A stretch of DNA of 64,000 nucleotides, taken from Pseudoxanthobacter soli DSM 19599. GTDB taxonomy: Bacteria; Pseudomonadota; Alphaproteobacteria; Rhizobiales; Segnochrobactraceae. Made by a program: the position numbers and the translations under genes. Each line of letters begins with the position of its first letter. Position 1 is the stretch's first letter. Of this stretch, positions 52,917-61,094 are shown piece after piece. A model generated the notes under the pieces. It had not been told where the DNA came from and did no database searches. It worked only from the letters and a program-made list of their open reading frames with translations. The DNA lies in assembly GCF_900148505.1 (NCBI RefSeq), contig NZ_FRXO01000005.1, forward strand, positions 277,424 to 341,423, given 5' to 3'.

Positions 52917-53389
52917 TGCCGATCGTGTTCGCCAACGTCCTGCTCGCGCTCGCCTGGGCGGCGGTCACCGGCGGGTTTTCGGCGCTCAATCTCGCCTTCG
53001 GATTCGGTCTCGGCGCGCTGGCGCTCGTTCTGATCCGCGAATGCACCGGACGGCCCGGCTATCTCGGCCGGATCGCCCGCGCCGCCGCCCTGGCGGGGCT
53101 GTTCCTCGTCGAACTCGCCAAGTCGGCCGTCCGGGTCGCGGCGATGGTGGTGTCACCCCGGCTCGACCCGCATCCGGCGATCGTCGCCTTCCCGCTGACG
53201 GTGACCTCGGACATCGAGATCGCGCTTCTGGCAAACCTGATCACGCTGACGCCAGGGACATTGTCCGTCGACGTCTCCGACGACCGCAGGGTGCTGTTCG
53301 TGCACTGCATCGACGCGCCGGATCCGGCCGCGGTGATCGCCGACATCCGCGACGGGTTCGAGCGCAAGATCCTGGAGGCCTTCAGATGA
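52913..53389 (+). CDS. mnhE: Mrp antiporter subunit E
   Basis: A 158-residue subunit with an N-terminal membrane part and a cytoplasmic domain with the family block [20 protein letters not shown] and a conserved HCIDAPDP segment. It is required for Mrp assembly in other bacteria. Starts at ATGATG and overlaps mnhD by four bases. Confidence 0.95.
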   Translation: MMPIVFANVLLALAWAAVTGGFSALNLAFGFGLGALALVLIRECTGRPGYLGRIARAAALAGLFLVELAKSAVRVAAMVVSPRLDPHPAIVAFPLTVTSDIEIALLANLITLTPGTLSVDVSDDRRVLFVHCIDAPDPAAVIADIRDGFERKILEAFR

Positions 53390-53742
53390 TCGCCGCGGAC
53401 GCCATCGACCTCGCCCTGTTCCTGCGGATCGCGACCGGAATCGCGCTGGTGCTGTTCTCCGCCGCGTTCGTGCTGATGGTGGTGCGCATCGTGCGCGGGC
53501 CGACGCTGCCCGACCGCATCATCGCGCTCGACATGCTGGTGGCGGCGGTGGTGGGCTTCATCGCCACCATCGCGGTGCGCACCGGCCAGATGCTCTATGT
53601 CGACGTGGCGATCTCGCTCGCGCTGGTCGGCTTCCTCTCGACCGTCGCCTTCGCGCGGTTCGTGCTGGCGCGGGGACGATCCCGGGAGGCCGGCGACGCC
53701 GATACCGCCGGAACGGCCGCTGAGAAGGAGACCGCACCATGA
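53386..53742 (+). CDS. mnhF: Mrp antiporter subunit F
   Basis: A 118-residue three-helix subunit; [19 protein letters not shown] and [19 protein letters not shown] are typical. The last 20 residues are hydrophilic. Overlaps both neighbours by four bases. Confidence 0.95.
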   Translation: MIAADAIDLALFLRIATGIALVLFSAAFVLMVVRIVRGPTLPDRIIALDMLVAAVVGFIATIAVRTGQMLYVDVAISLALVGFLSTVAFARFVLARGRSREAGDADTAGTAAEKETAP

Positions 53743-54092
53743 GCGCGGTGGCGATCGTGCTTTCAGGCGTCCTTCTGGTGGTGGGCGCAATATTCGCGCT
53801 GCTGGCCGCCGTCGGAATCCTGCGGTTCGGCGACATCTACATGCGGATGCATGCGGCGAGCAAGGCGGGGGCGGTGGGCTCCGGCCTTGCGCTGGTGGCG
53901 GTCGCGGTGCATTCGGGCGATCTGGCGGTGGCGACACGGGCGATCGCCGGCGCGATCTTCCTGCTTCTGACCTCGCCCATCGCCGCGCATCTGATGGCGC
54001 GCGCGTTCTACAAGGCGGGCTATCGCCCCTCGCCGCGCACCCGGCCGGACGCGCTGGCGGACGCCGCGGAGGGGCGGCAGCGCGACGCCTGA
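53739..54092 (+). CDS. mnhG: Mrp antiporter subunit G
   Basis: A 117-residue three-helix subunit and last gene of the operon. Signatures are [20 protein letters not shown] and [19 protein letters not shown]. All seven mnh genes are present and tightly coupled, so the antiporter should be complete. Confidence 0.95.
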   Translation: MSAVAIVLSGVLLVVGAIFALLAAVGILRFGDIYMRMHAASKAGAVGSGLALVAVAVHSGDLAVATRAIAGAIFLLLTSPIAAHLMARAFYKAGYRPSPRTRPDALADAAEGRQRDA

Positions 54093-54454
54093 CGGCCGCC
54101 GACATCCGCCGCGGGCCGCGCGATTCGCGCCGGCGCCCGGCGCGGCGGAATGGCCGGCGATGATCTGTTCCCGTTATTGCCTGTGCTGCTGACGTTCGAA
54201 ACGCACGCGCTCGTCTTTTTATTGCCGTATTCGCGCACTCACCCGGCCTAATTCATGGTGAGTTACGTCCTTCACAAGCAATCTGCCGGTGAAAGGTGTT
54301 TAGCGAGAGTAAAGCTTGTTGACTTTCCTGAACGAGCCTTCTAGTCATCATCGACAGGGCGCTATGGGGCAGGTGCGCGAACAAAACGCGCGCCGTGAAC
54401 GGGCAAAGTTCAAGATTGGCGCGGTCGCGGGAGCGCGCTGCATAAAGGTGAAAA
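54093..54454. other. Intergenic region, mnhG/mucR
   Basis: 362 bp, AT-richer than its surroundings. It holds the mucR promoter region, where MucR-type proteins usually repress themselves. No gene is seen. Confidence 0.5.
54319..54347 (+). promoter_or_regulatory. Candidate mucR promoter
   Basis: TTGACT (54319-54324), 17 bp, TAGTCA (54342-54347), about 110 bp before mucR within an AT-rich stretch. Confidence 0.45.
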
Positions 54455-54871
54455 ATGAGCGAGATTGCTGAAAACGGCAGCCTGATCGATCTGGCGGCGG
54501 ATATCGTCTCCGCCTACGTGAGCAACAATACGGTTCCGGCTCACGAACTTCCGGCGATCATTGCCGAGGTTTATTCTGCTCTGCAGAAGACCAATGGCGG
54601 TGTCGTCGAACTCGCGCCCGAGCCGGTGAAGCCCGCCGTTCCGGTCAAGAAGTCGGTGACGCCGGAATATATCGTGTGCCTGGAAGACGGCAAGAAGTTC
54701 AAGTCGCTGAAGCGGCACCTGCGCACCCACTACAATCTCTCGCCGGAAGAGTACCGCGAGAAGTGGGGCCTGCCGGCCGACTATCCGATGGTTGCGCCGA
54801 ACTACGCGGCGGCCCGGTCCGAGCTTGCCAAGAAGATGGGCCTCGGCCAGCAGCGCCGTCGCGGCAAGTGA
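54455..54871 (+). CDS. mucR: MucR/Ros-family transcriptional regulator
   Basis: A 138-residue zinc-finger regulator. The N-terminus (residues 1-50) is the oligomerisation part. The DNA-binding zinc finger runs through [20 protein letters not shown] and on to [20 protein letters not shown], the Ros/MucR signature. Such proteins bind AT-rich DNA and control exopolysaccharide, motility, cell-cycle and virulence genes in Hyphomicrobiales; they behave like H-NS. The monocistronic gene is preceded by its own promoter. Confidence 0.95.
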   Translation: MSEIAENGSLIDLAADIVSAYVSNNTVPAHELPAIIAEVYSALQKTNGGVVELAPEPVKPAVPVKKSVTPEYIVCLEDGKKFKSLKRHLRTHYNLSPEEYREKWGLPADYPMVAPNYAAARSELAKKMGLGQQRRRGK

Positions 54872-55225
54872 CCGACGCCTGATCGTCTTCGATGCACGGC
54901 AGCCGCACCGGACCGGTTCGCCGCCTCGCGGCGGCATCGCAGGGTGCGCTGCCGGTGCGTCTGGAGACTGGGGCCGTTCGGCCCCTCAGCGCCACGTCAG
55001 GGCGCAAGATGAGCGTGTGGCGTTCGGAGGTGTCGTCGCTCCGGACGTGGCCCTCCATCGCGGAGGGAGCGCGGGAGATCCTGCTGCTTCGCCGGATGGG
55101 GAGCGAACCGCGGGGCGCTCGGGACCCCGGCGGGTTGGCGGCCGGTTCGTTCGCCGCCAGTTCGGCGGCTCCCGGCCTGTGAGTTCCGGGTTCGTTGATC
55201 ATCGGTCGTGAGCAAAGCTCATCGC

Positions 55226-55282
55226 TTTGAATCCGAGGCGATTTCTTGTCGATCGGATGATTCCGTCCGATCGGAAAGCGCT
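55226..55282 (+). repeat. 57-bp intergenic repeat, copy 1
   Basis: Fifty of 57 bases match the copy at 55603. Both include a palindrome around ATCGGATG/CATCCGAT and end in GGAAAGCGCT. This looks like a dispersed intergenic element of the kind common in Hyphomicrobiales. Confidence 0.75.
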
Positions 55283-55428
55283 CGAGAGATCAGCGTCGGC
55301 TTATGGGCTATGGTCTCCTAGTGCATAAGACCTTGGTGCATCACGTCCTGACGGTCGACCTGGGGCGATAGATCAAGGCCGGCGCGTTTCTGGATCACGG
55401 GATCCTTATCCAATCCTCACCCCACGAA

Positions 55429-55518
55429 ACCCTTTTCGATTCGATTCTGTTTGATCAGACCCTGATTGATCAGATGCTGCTCAACAAGAGCTTGCTCCAT
55501 AAGATCTTTGTCGAAAAT
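55429..55518 (+). repeat. 15-bp degenerate tandem repeat, six units
   Basis: Units begin at 55429, 55444, 55459, 55474, 55489 and 55504; the best conserved is ACCCTGATTGATCAG. If read on the minus strand they encode pentapeptides of the form L-x-x-Q-x, but no gene context supports translation. Confidence 0.7.
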
Positions 55519-55559
55519 TCCCGGTCGACTGGATCCGGGCTGCTTTAGGGTAAAAGCCC

Positions 55560-55582
55560 GTTCAGATCGAACCGATCTGAAC
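55560..55582. repeat. Perfect 10-bp-arm palindrome
   Basis: GTTCAGATCG, AAC, CGATCTGAAC. It lies 20 bp before the second copy of the 57-bp repeat and is probably part of the same mobile intergenic element. Confidence 0.7.
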
Positions 55583-55602
55583 GACAAGGATATGCTCAAC
55601 CC

Positions 55603-55659
55603 TTTGAATCTGGAGCGAATTCTTGTCAATCGGATGGTTCCATCCGATCGGAAAGCGCT
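55603..55659 (+). repeat. 57-bp intergenic repeat, copy 2
   Basis: Second copy of the element at 55226 (seven mismatches, no gaps). Confidence 0.75.
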
Positions 55660-55839
55660 TCAGACGCCGCTGCCCGGTCACGCGCGCCGAGGTGCGCTGC
55701 GTCGAATGACGTTGGCCAAATGACGTCGACGAAGTGGCCTCGACGAAGTGGCTTCGGCCAAAGCAAAATCCGGCAGCCTCAGCACCAATTGGTCAAGCCA
55801 CGCCGGCCAGGTAAGGCCACGCCATGCCGTGCCGCGACG

Positions 55840-55891
55840 CCATGCCGCCAATCCATGCCGCCAATCCATGCTGCCATGCCATGCCGCCAGG
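55840..55891 (+). repeat. 13-bp tandem repeat array 1
   Basis: Four units of 13 bp; the first two are identical (CCATGCCGCCAAT), the next two differ in two or three bases. Confidence 0.8.
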
Positions 55892-55895
55892 CGGG

Positions 55896-55947
55896 TTGAC
55901 TTGCCGCGTCGACTTGCCGCGTCGACTTGCTGCGTCGACTTGCGGTC
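55896..55947 (+). repeat. 13-bp tandem repeat array 2
   Basis: Four units of TCGACTTGCCGCG type, immediately after array 1 and with the same period but an unrelated unit sequence. Confidence 0.8.
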
Positions 55948-56190
55948 CGCGACGCGCGGGTCCGTCGCCGGAGCCGTGGGTCCCCGCACGACCTGGCGAG
56001 GCGGGCCGGCCTTGCTGTGCCGGGCGGCGGCGGGGCGGTGCCGGTTCCCATGGCGCCACCGCCACGTTTCGGCCGGGGCGGCCCCACATTCGGCGCCCGG
56101 GTCGGCTCCACAGTCCGTGCTGTGTCACCCTTGCCGTATTTGTGCGGCCGAAGGCCTTCCGCGGTGGAAGGCGGTCCCGTCCGGCTGCGC

Positions 56191-56613
56191 TCAGCGATCG
56201 GGAGCGGGCGGCAGAGACCCGGGGCCGTCGCGGCGCGGAGCGGGCGGCAGGCCGCCGCAGCGGGTGGTGGCGAGGGCGCGCCGCTCGGCATCGAGCGCCT
56301 GCCGCAGGCCGAGATGCCGGTTCGGATCGTAGGTCCAGCGGCCGGCAGCACCGTCGCGCCGCTCGCGTCTGAGGGCGCGGACCAGCAGGCGAACGACGTG
56401 CCATCGGCCCGCGACGCTGAGGTCGGCGATCTCACGGGGCATCAGCGGCAGGAGACGCGGCAGCATAAGCTGCCGGTCGTAGCGCTCCGCGACGGGGGCG
56501 CCTCTCGATCCGAGCGGGATCGGCGCCGGCGATCCGGCGGGCCGGTGCGGGGTGTCGGGATGGGCGGGCCGGAACGCCCCGTCGGAGCGAAAGCAGCGGC
56601 GGCTGGGGGGCAT
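56191..56613 (-). CDS. Hypothetical protein, 140 residues
   Basis: I do not recognise a family. The product is basic and Arg/Pro-rich, with a well-formed centre (ERYDRQLMLPRLLPLMPREI, then GRWHVVRLLVRALRRERR and WTYDPNRHLGLRQAL), which looks like a small helical DNA-associated protein. The ATG (56611-56613) has an AGGGAGAA site, and a TAGGAAT-type motif lies 70 bp upstream at 56683-56696. Gene, ribosome site and promoter motif together make it likely to be real. It is divergent from the DnaA domain IV gene across 540 bp. Confidence 0.65.
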   Translation of the reverse strand: MPPSRRCFRSDGAFRPAHPDTPHRPAGSPAPIPLGSRGAPVAERYDRQLMLPRLLPLMPREIADLSVAGRWHVVRLLVRALRRERRDGAAGRWTYDPNRHLGLRQALDAERRALATTRCGGLPPAPRRDGPGSLPPAPDR

Positions 56614-56682
56614 GTCTGGTTCTCCCTGGCGTTGACGGGCCGGGCGGCCCGTTCGCCAGTGTCCGGCCTGCGGTTGCGGCGA

Positions 56683-56696
56683 GGATAAAATTCCTA
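56683..56696 (-). promoter_or_regulatory. TAGGAAT-type motif, site 1
   Basis: TAGGAATTTTATCC on the minus strand, upstream of the 140-residue gene at 56613. Related sites are at 57104, 63728 and 63746. Regulator unknown. Confidence 0.5.
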
Positions 56697-56861
56697 TCAT
56701 TTCGCGCTGCGCCGGGCGCCGCGCGGTCGATTCGCGGGGGCGGCGGCATCTGTCCGCCCGGCGCACGGCCGCGCTGCAGGGCGGATCGCCCCCCGGGGGC
56801 GCTCAAGGGAGGCGACTCGGCGCCGCCCTCGACGGCGCATTGCGATTCCCGCTCTGAAGTT

Positions 56862-56876
56862 GTTCCTGTTTTGTTC
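56862..56876 (+). promoter_or_regulatory. LexA (SOS) box
   Basis: GTTC, seven bases (CTGTTTT), GTTC: an exact alphaproteobacterial LexA site. Downstream on the plus strand come a short repeat-containing reading frame (from 56898) and then the DnaA domain IV gene; on the minus strand comes the 140-residue gene. Which one it controls is not clear. Confidence 0.7.
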
Positions 56877-56975
56877 TGGTTGCGGTAGAACACCGGGATG
56901 GCCGGAAAAGCCCGGCCGCCGAGCCACCGGCGCGCGCGGATCGCCCCGAGGCCGCGGGCGGCCAAGGACCGACCA

Positions 56976-57045
56976 ATGGGCCGACCAACGGGCCGACCAA
57001 CGGGCCGACCAACGGGCCGACCACGGGGCCGACCACCGGGCCGGC
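56976..57045 (+). repeat. 12-bp tandem repeats
   Basis: Five or six units of CGACCAACGGGC type. In the frame starting at 56898 they read as Gly-Arg-Pro-Thr repeats and include an RGRP core like that of AT-hooks. Confidence 0.75.
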
Positions 57046-57103
57046 CCGGCGGCGGACCCGGCAAAAACTTATCCCCGCCGATACCGGCGCGCTCACAGTG
57101 AAA

Positions 57104-57117
57104 GGTATAAATTCCTA
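57104..57117. promoter_or_regulatory. TAGGAAT-type motif, site 2
   Basis: GGTATAAATTCCTA on the plus strand (TAGGAATTTATACC on the minus), 39 bp before the DnaA domain IV gene. It contains TATAAA, so it may overlap the -10 element. Confidence 0.5.
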
Positions 57118-57155
57118 TCGACGGGCCGGCGACAGTGTGGAGGGAGAGGGTGCGT

Positions 57156-57545
57156 GTGTTGGCAACGAGCGGTGCGAGCGGCGTCGAAGGGGTTTCCGCG
57201 GTCGTGCCGGTGACGGTCGAACCGGAGGCCATGCGGCGCATTCTGGAGGCGACGGTGGCGGCGGTGTTCCATCTGCCGGTGGCGGAGCTCGACGCGCCGA
57301 CGCGGCGGCGCGCGCCGGTGGCGTTCGGCCGTCAGGTGGCGATGTACATCGCCCATGTGGGGATCGGGCTTTCGCTGACGGAGGTGGGCCGGCTGTTCGG
57401 GCGCGACCGCACGACGGCGGCCCACGCCTGCCGGCTGATCGAGGAGCGGCGGGACGATCCCGATCTCGACGGCCGGCTGGCGATGATCGAGGCAATGATC
57501 GGCGCGTGGCGAAGCGGGCTCGCGGCGCTGGAGCGGGGCACGTGA
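57156..57545 (+). CDS. DnaA domain IV (DNA-binding) protein
   Basis: A 129-residue protein that consists mainly of the DnaA C-terminal DNA-binding domain. VAMYIAHVGIGLSLTEVGRLFGRDRTTAAHACRLIEE matches DnaA domain IV, whose signature GRDHTT is here GRDRTT; the ATPase domain is absent. Such stand-alone proteins occur in Hyphomicrobiales near a DUF6456 gene, as here. It could bind DnaA boxes and compete with or help DnaA; that is inference. I chose GTG at 57156 with GGGAGAGG upstream; GTGs at 57150 and 57135 are alternatives. Confidence 0.85.
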   Translation: MLATSGASGVEGVSAVVPVTVEPEAMRRILEATVAAVFHLPVAELDAPTRRRAPVAFGRQVAMYIAHVGIGLSLTEVGRLFGRDRTTAAHACRLIEERRDDPDLDGRLAMIEAMIGAWRSGLAALERGT

Positions 57546-57861
57546 CGGGCGCGGGCGATTTGCGGGCGCCCGCCGGAGGTGCGGGCGGGGTGGCACCGGA
57601 TGGGCGGTGCGGGGCGGTCGAGCGCGGGGCGCGGCCGGACCGACCGTGCGCGCTCCGGGGCACCGGAGGCGGCCTCCTGGTGGAACGTCGCGCCGTGGGA
57701 CATGGCCGTGTTCCGGGAACGGGCGGTTTCCGGCAGCAGGCGGGCTGCGAGAGGCCGGCCGGCGGTCACCGCGAGCGGAGACGCGCCGGGCGGGAGGATG
57801 CCGGCCCCGGAGCGAAGGGCAGCTATCAATGGCGGGGGGCTGTGGGACGGAACTGGCGCGG

Positions 57862-58028
57862 GAGGGGACGGCTGCCATCGGCGGGGAGGAGATGAGGTGT
57901 CGGTGCGGTTGGGCCGGAGGTGGCGACTGTTGGTGGCGAGGGAAGCGGTGCTGGGGGACGAAGCCGGTTCCCGAGGGGACGGCTGCCATCGGCCGGGAGG
58001 AGACGAGGTACCGGTGCGGTTGGACGGG
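57862..58028 (+). repeat. 56-bp direct repeat, 111 bp apart
   Basis: Copies at 57862-57917 and 57973-58028, both starting GAGGGGACGGCTGCCATCGG and differing at a few positions. Confidence 0.65.
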
Positions 58029-58283
58029 GGGCGGTGAGAGGCTTCTGCCGGTGGGTGGACGCGAACGTGGTCGGGAGTCGCGGGACGCATGCCGTGCCAG
58101 CGGCGAGGGATGTGAGAGGCGGCGGGCGGGTATGAGGACGACGGGCACGATGATGGACACGATGGTGCGGCCTTCGAAGCGATCGCCCGGGGCGGGTGGC
58201 CGGGGCGCGATCCGCCGGAGCGACGGCGGACGGGGCACCGGCGGGCATGATGTGGGTGGGGATGGCGCGGCCGGGCGCAGTGC

Positions 58284-58433
58284 GGGCGGCCATGACACGG
58301 GCGGCCATGACACGGGCGGCCATGACACGGGGGGCAATGACACGGGTGGGCATGACACGGGTGGGCATGACCTGGATGGGCATGACCTGGGCGGGCATGA
58401 CCTGGGCGGGCATGACCTGGGCGGGCATGACAA
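58284..58433 (+). repeat. 15-bp tandem repeat, ten units
   Basis: Units such as GGGCGGCCATGACAC and GGGCGGGCATGACCT, with single-base changes that drift along the array. Confidence 0.85.
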
Positions 58434-58788
58434 GGGTGGACTTGGGACGGGGCGACTTGGGATGGGAGGACTGGGGACAAGCCGGGATGACCCGCGGGGG
58501 CGTGGCGCAGTCCGTGATGGCGCCGCCGGGGATGGCGATGGTGGGCCAACCGAAAGTGGGTCGAGCGAACGTGGGCAGGACACAGGCCGACGTGGCGCCG
58601 ACGGGTTTGGCAGGGCTCGATATCACACGGGCGGGGAGCGCCGGGACGGGCAGGGGGCAGGCGGACAGGTGCCACGCGGACAGGGAGCAGACGGACGCGG
58701 GGCAGACGGACAGAGTGCCGTCGGGTTGCCTGTTGTCGGGCCTGGCGCTGTCGAAAGCGGCTCCGGGGAGGCTGACTCGGGCGAGGTT

Positions 58789-58878
58789 TGTGCGGGCAAG
58801 GCTGGCACGGGCAAGGCTGGCACGGGCAAGGGCGGCACGGGCAAAGCTGGCACTCGCGAGCTTGGCACGGTTCGGTGT
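58789..58878 (+). repeat. 15-bp tandem repeat, six units
   Basis: Units of GGCACGGGCAAGGCT type, three nearly identical and the outer ones degenerate. Confidence 0.8.
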
Positions 58879-58902
58879 GGCACGATCGGGGGAAGCCGGG
58901 GC

Positions 58903-58977
58903 GCACACGGCGCAGGCGGACACGGCGCAGGCGGACACGGGGCAAGCGGACACGGGGCAAGCGGAGATCGGGCAGGC
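58903..58977 (+). repeat. 15-bp tandem repeat, five units
   Basis: Units of GGACACGGCGCAGGC and GGACACGGGGCAAGC type. Different unit but the same 15-bp period as the arrays at 55429, 58284, 58789 and 62594. Confidence 0.8.
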
Positions 58978-59180
58978 GGAAAGTGCGCCGTCGAACGTCC
59001 TGATGTCGAACCTGGCGCTGTCTGGCTTCCGGCTGTCGTGTTTGGCGCTGTCGGACACGGCTCCGGCGAGGCTCGCTTGGGAGAGGTTAGCCGGCGCGAG
59101 GCTGGTTCGGGCTTAACTGGGTCGGGTGGGGCTGGCACGGGCGGGTGTGGCGTGGACGGGCGGGACGTGGGGGGCGGCCG

Positions 59181-59933
59181 ATGAAACGGGTGCGGTCGGC
59201 GGCGGCCGCCGGACTGGGCCGGCCGGTCGGGAGCGGGGGCGTGTCTAAGGGCCGCGACAGCGCCATAACGGACATTAAGGCGGCTAAGGAGATCGTGCCG
59301 GGCGGCATCTCGCAGGGTGGCATCGAGGGGAGCGGCCTCTCGCGGCGTGGTCGGGCTGGTGGGACCGCTGGGGATGCGGGCCGGGTGCGGCGGGACGGCG
59401 GCGGCGGGCGGGCGCCGGCCGGGCTTGCCGCCGACGTGGTGCTCGACATCGCCGAGAGCCCGCTCGGCTGGCTGAGCCGCAGGCCCGGACGGGACGGGCG
59501 GCCGCTGCTGTCATCGGCCCAGGTGGAGGCGGGCGAGCGGCTGCGGCTGGATTTCACCCGGGGCGGGCTGATGCCGCGGGTGACGCAGGCTTGGCAGGCC
59601 GGCGGCGCGCGGGCGGCGCGGCGGTCGGGGGGACGCGGGACGGCGGGCGAGCTCGGCGATGCGGCGCTCGATGCGCGTGCGCGGTTCAACCGCGCGGTCT
59701 CGGCGGTCGGCCCCGAGCTCGGCGGCGTGCTGACCGACGTGTGCTGCTTCCTGAAGGGACTTGAGACGGTCGAGGCCGAACGCGGCTGGCCGGTGCGCTC
59801 GGCCAAGATCGTGCTGGCGCTGGCGCTGTCGCGGCTTGCCGCGCATTACGGGCTTTCGGAGGCCGCGCGCGGACCGGAGGCGGCGCGGATGCGATCCTGG
59901 GGTGCCGAGGGCTACCGGCCGGAGATCGGCTGA
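59181..59933 (+). CDS. DUF6456 domain-containing protein
   Basis: A 250-residue protein. The conserved DUF6456 part (residues about 90-235) includes ESPLGWLSRRPGRDGRPLLS, GERLRLDFTRGGLMPRVT and GGVLTDVCCFLKGLETVE, ending with a helical VLALALSRLAAHYGLSE segment that looks like a DNA-binding helix bundle. The first 80 residues are low-complexity and poorly conserved, so the true start may be later. Function unknown; frequently found with a DnaA domain IV gene and sufE. It overlaps sufE (convergent) by 22 bp. Confidence 0.85.
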   Translation: MKRVRSAAAAGLGRPVGSGGVSKGRDSAITDIKAAKEIVPGGISQGGIEGSGLSRRGRAGGTAGDAGRVRRDGGGGRAPAGLAADVVLDIAESPLGWLSRRPGRDGRPLLSSAQVEAGERLRLDFTRGGLMPRVTQAWQAGGARAARRSGGRGTAGELGDAALDARARFNRAVSAVGPELGGVLTDVCCFLKGLETVEAERGWPVRSAKIVLALALSRLAAHYGLSEAARGPEAARMRSWGAEGYRPEIG

Positions 59934-60343
59934 AGCGCGGCTTCGGCGTCGTGACGGATGCGGCGCACCATGGCGGAAAGGCCGTTGGAGCGCTGCGGCG
60001 TCAGATGCTCGCGCAGGCCGAGCCGGCGGAACAGCGCGTCGGCGTCCTCCGCGAGGATGTCGCCGGCGGTGCGGCCGGAATAGAGCGTGACGAGGATGGC
60101 GACCAGCCCGCGCACGATGTGGGCGTCGCTGTCGCCGAGGAAGGAGAGCACCGGGCCGTCCGGCCCTTCGGCGACCGAGGGCACGATCCACACCCGCGAG
60201 GTGCAGCCCTGCACCATGTTTTCCGCGGTCCGCAGCTCTTCCGGGAACGGCGGCAGCGAGCGGCCGAGATCGATGACGTAGCGGTAGCGCTCTTCCCAGT
60301 CGTCGAGGAACGCGAAGGTTTCGGTGATCTCGTCGATGGTCAT
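59912..60343 (-). CDS. sufE: SufE family cysteine desulfuration protein
   Basis: A 143-residue protein that takes sulfur from SufS onto a Cys and passes it on for iron-sulfur cluster assembly. The active Cys is in VQGCTSRVWI, and MTIDEITETFAFLDDWEERY is the family N-terminus. The ATG at 60341-60343 gives the normal length. No suf operon is nearby, so it is an isolated copy, as is common in Hyphomicrobiales. Confidence 0.95.
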   Translation of the reverse strand: MTIDEITETFAFLDDWEERYRYVIDLGRSLPPFPEELRTAENMVQGCTSRVWIVPSVAEGPDGPVLSFLGDSDAHIVRGLVAILVTLYSGRTAGDILAEDADALFRRLGLREHLTPQRSNGLSAMVRRIRHDAEAALQPISGR

Positions 60344-60605
60344 CGCGTGGTCCGTTTGGCGTGGCGGGCCGGGTCGTGAGGCCCGAATGCGTCGTCCGGC
60401 GGCGAGGCGACACCGCGGAAATGTGCCGGCGGAGGCGGTCCGCCCGGCCGGGAGCCGATCCGGCCGACGCGCCTTCCCTTCGGGCGGGGTGCACCGATGC
60501 ACGGGATGGGCTTCCAGCTGCGTGTGTTCCTGCGCGGCATGGTCTTGCGACGGATATAGTCGCTTGGCGGCAGGACGCAACCGCGCCGGACGCTGGCGGA
60601 CGCCA

Positions 60606-61094
60606 TCAGCCCTGCGGGGGCGGCGAGCGGCCGGTGCCGTGCCAGGGTTCCTCGCGGTCGCCGGCGGTCAGCGTGCCGCGCAGGGCGGGATCGGAGGGAA
60701 GCGGTGCCGCCGCCGGTTCGGAGCCGACGAGGGCGGAGACATAATCAATGCCGGCGCCGAGCACGTCGCCGAAGCGGGACAGGACGCCGACGGCGCCGTT
60801 GCAGATGTCGGCCTGCTGATCGCAGAACGAGACGATGCGGCCGAGGGTTTCCCACGCGCCGCCCTGATCGGCGGTCTGGCCGGCGGCGGTCTCGCCGGAA
60901 AGGGCGTGAGTCGCGATGGCTTGGGGCGCGATGGCTTGGGGCGTGCGGCGGACGGGCTCCTCGGCGGCGCGGGCTTCGTGCGCCGGCACGGCTGTCCCGG
61001 CGGCGGGAGCCGCGCCTTTCTCCGGCGGAAACAGGATCGGCGCCATGACGAACACGAGGCCGAGCCAGAACACGCATCTGAAAAGGAACACCAT
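60606..61094 (-). CDS. DUF5330 domain-containing protein
   Basis: A 162-residue protein with an N-terminal signal anchor (MVFLFRCVFWLGLVFVMAPI) and a DUF5330-like core around FCDQQADICNGAVGVLSRFG with two Cys. The last 35 residues are disordered. Probably periplasmic and anchored to the inner membrane; function unknown. It is next to a peptidoglycan-binding protein transcribed the other way, which fits a cell-envelope role but does not prove it. Confidence 0.8.
   Translation of the reverse strand: MVFLFRCVFWLGLVFVMAPILFPPEKGAAPAAGTAVPAHEARAAEEPVRRTPQAIAPQAIATHALSGETAAGQTADQGGAWETLGRIVSFCDQQADICNGAVGVLSRFGDVLGAGIDYVSALVGSEPAAAPLPSDPALRGTLTAGDREEPWHGTGRSPPPQG

Larger units (their letters stand above)
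54872..56190. other. Non-coding, repeat-rich region after mucR
   Basis: 1319 bp in which I find no credible gene. It contains two copies of a 57-bp repeat, an array of six 15-bp units, two 13-bp arrays and several perfect palindromes, listed separately. Confidence 0.55.
56614..57155. other. Divergent region with SOS box and 12-bp repeats
   Basis: 542 bp between the 140-residue gene (minus) and the DnaA-IV gene (plus). It contains two TAGGAAT-type motifs (56683-56696 and 57104-57117), a LexA box, five or six 12-bp repeats (about 56976-57045) and a DnaA-box-like TTATCCCCG (57069-57077). A 67-codon frame (56898-57101) runs through it; see the findings. Confidence 0.5.
57546..59180. other. 1.6-kb minisatellite region
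   Basis: No credible gene: the DNA is open in most frames because of extreme GC content. It holds a 56-bp direct repeat and several arrays of 15-bp units. The translated products are simple pentapeptide repeats in every frame. Confidence 0.6.

Noticed and set aside
55417..55629. Minus-strand frame encoding L-x-x-Q-x pentapeptides, resembling a coiled coil
   Set aside because: It is short, has no ribosome site, and the pattern follows from the 15-bp repeat in otherwise non-coding DNA.
57332..58960. A 542-codon frame on the minus strand rich in Cys-His-Pro repeats, and similar long frames on both strands over the same stretch
   Set aside because: All frames are open because of GC-rich 15-bp repeats, products are simple repeats, and no frame has a good ribosome site or a known domain.
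55840..58977. Short tandem repeats considered as a CRISPR array
   Set aside because: Units are 12-15 bp and directly adjacent with no unique spacers, and no cas genes are present.
57607..59184. A 525-codon plus-strand frame with Gly-Gly-His-Asp-Thr repeats, suggestive of a metal-binding repeat protein
   Set aside because: The motif is the translation of the 15-bp array at 58284; flanking parts are low-complexity and there is no conserved domain.
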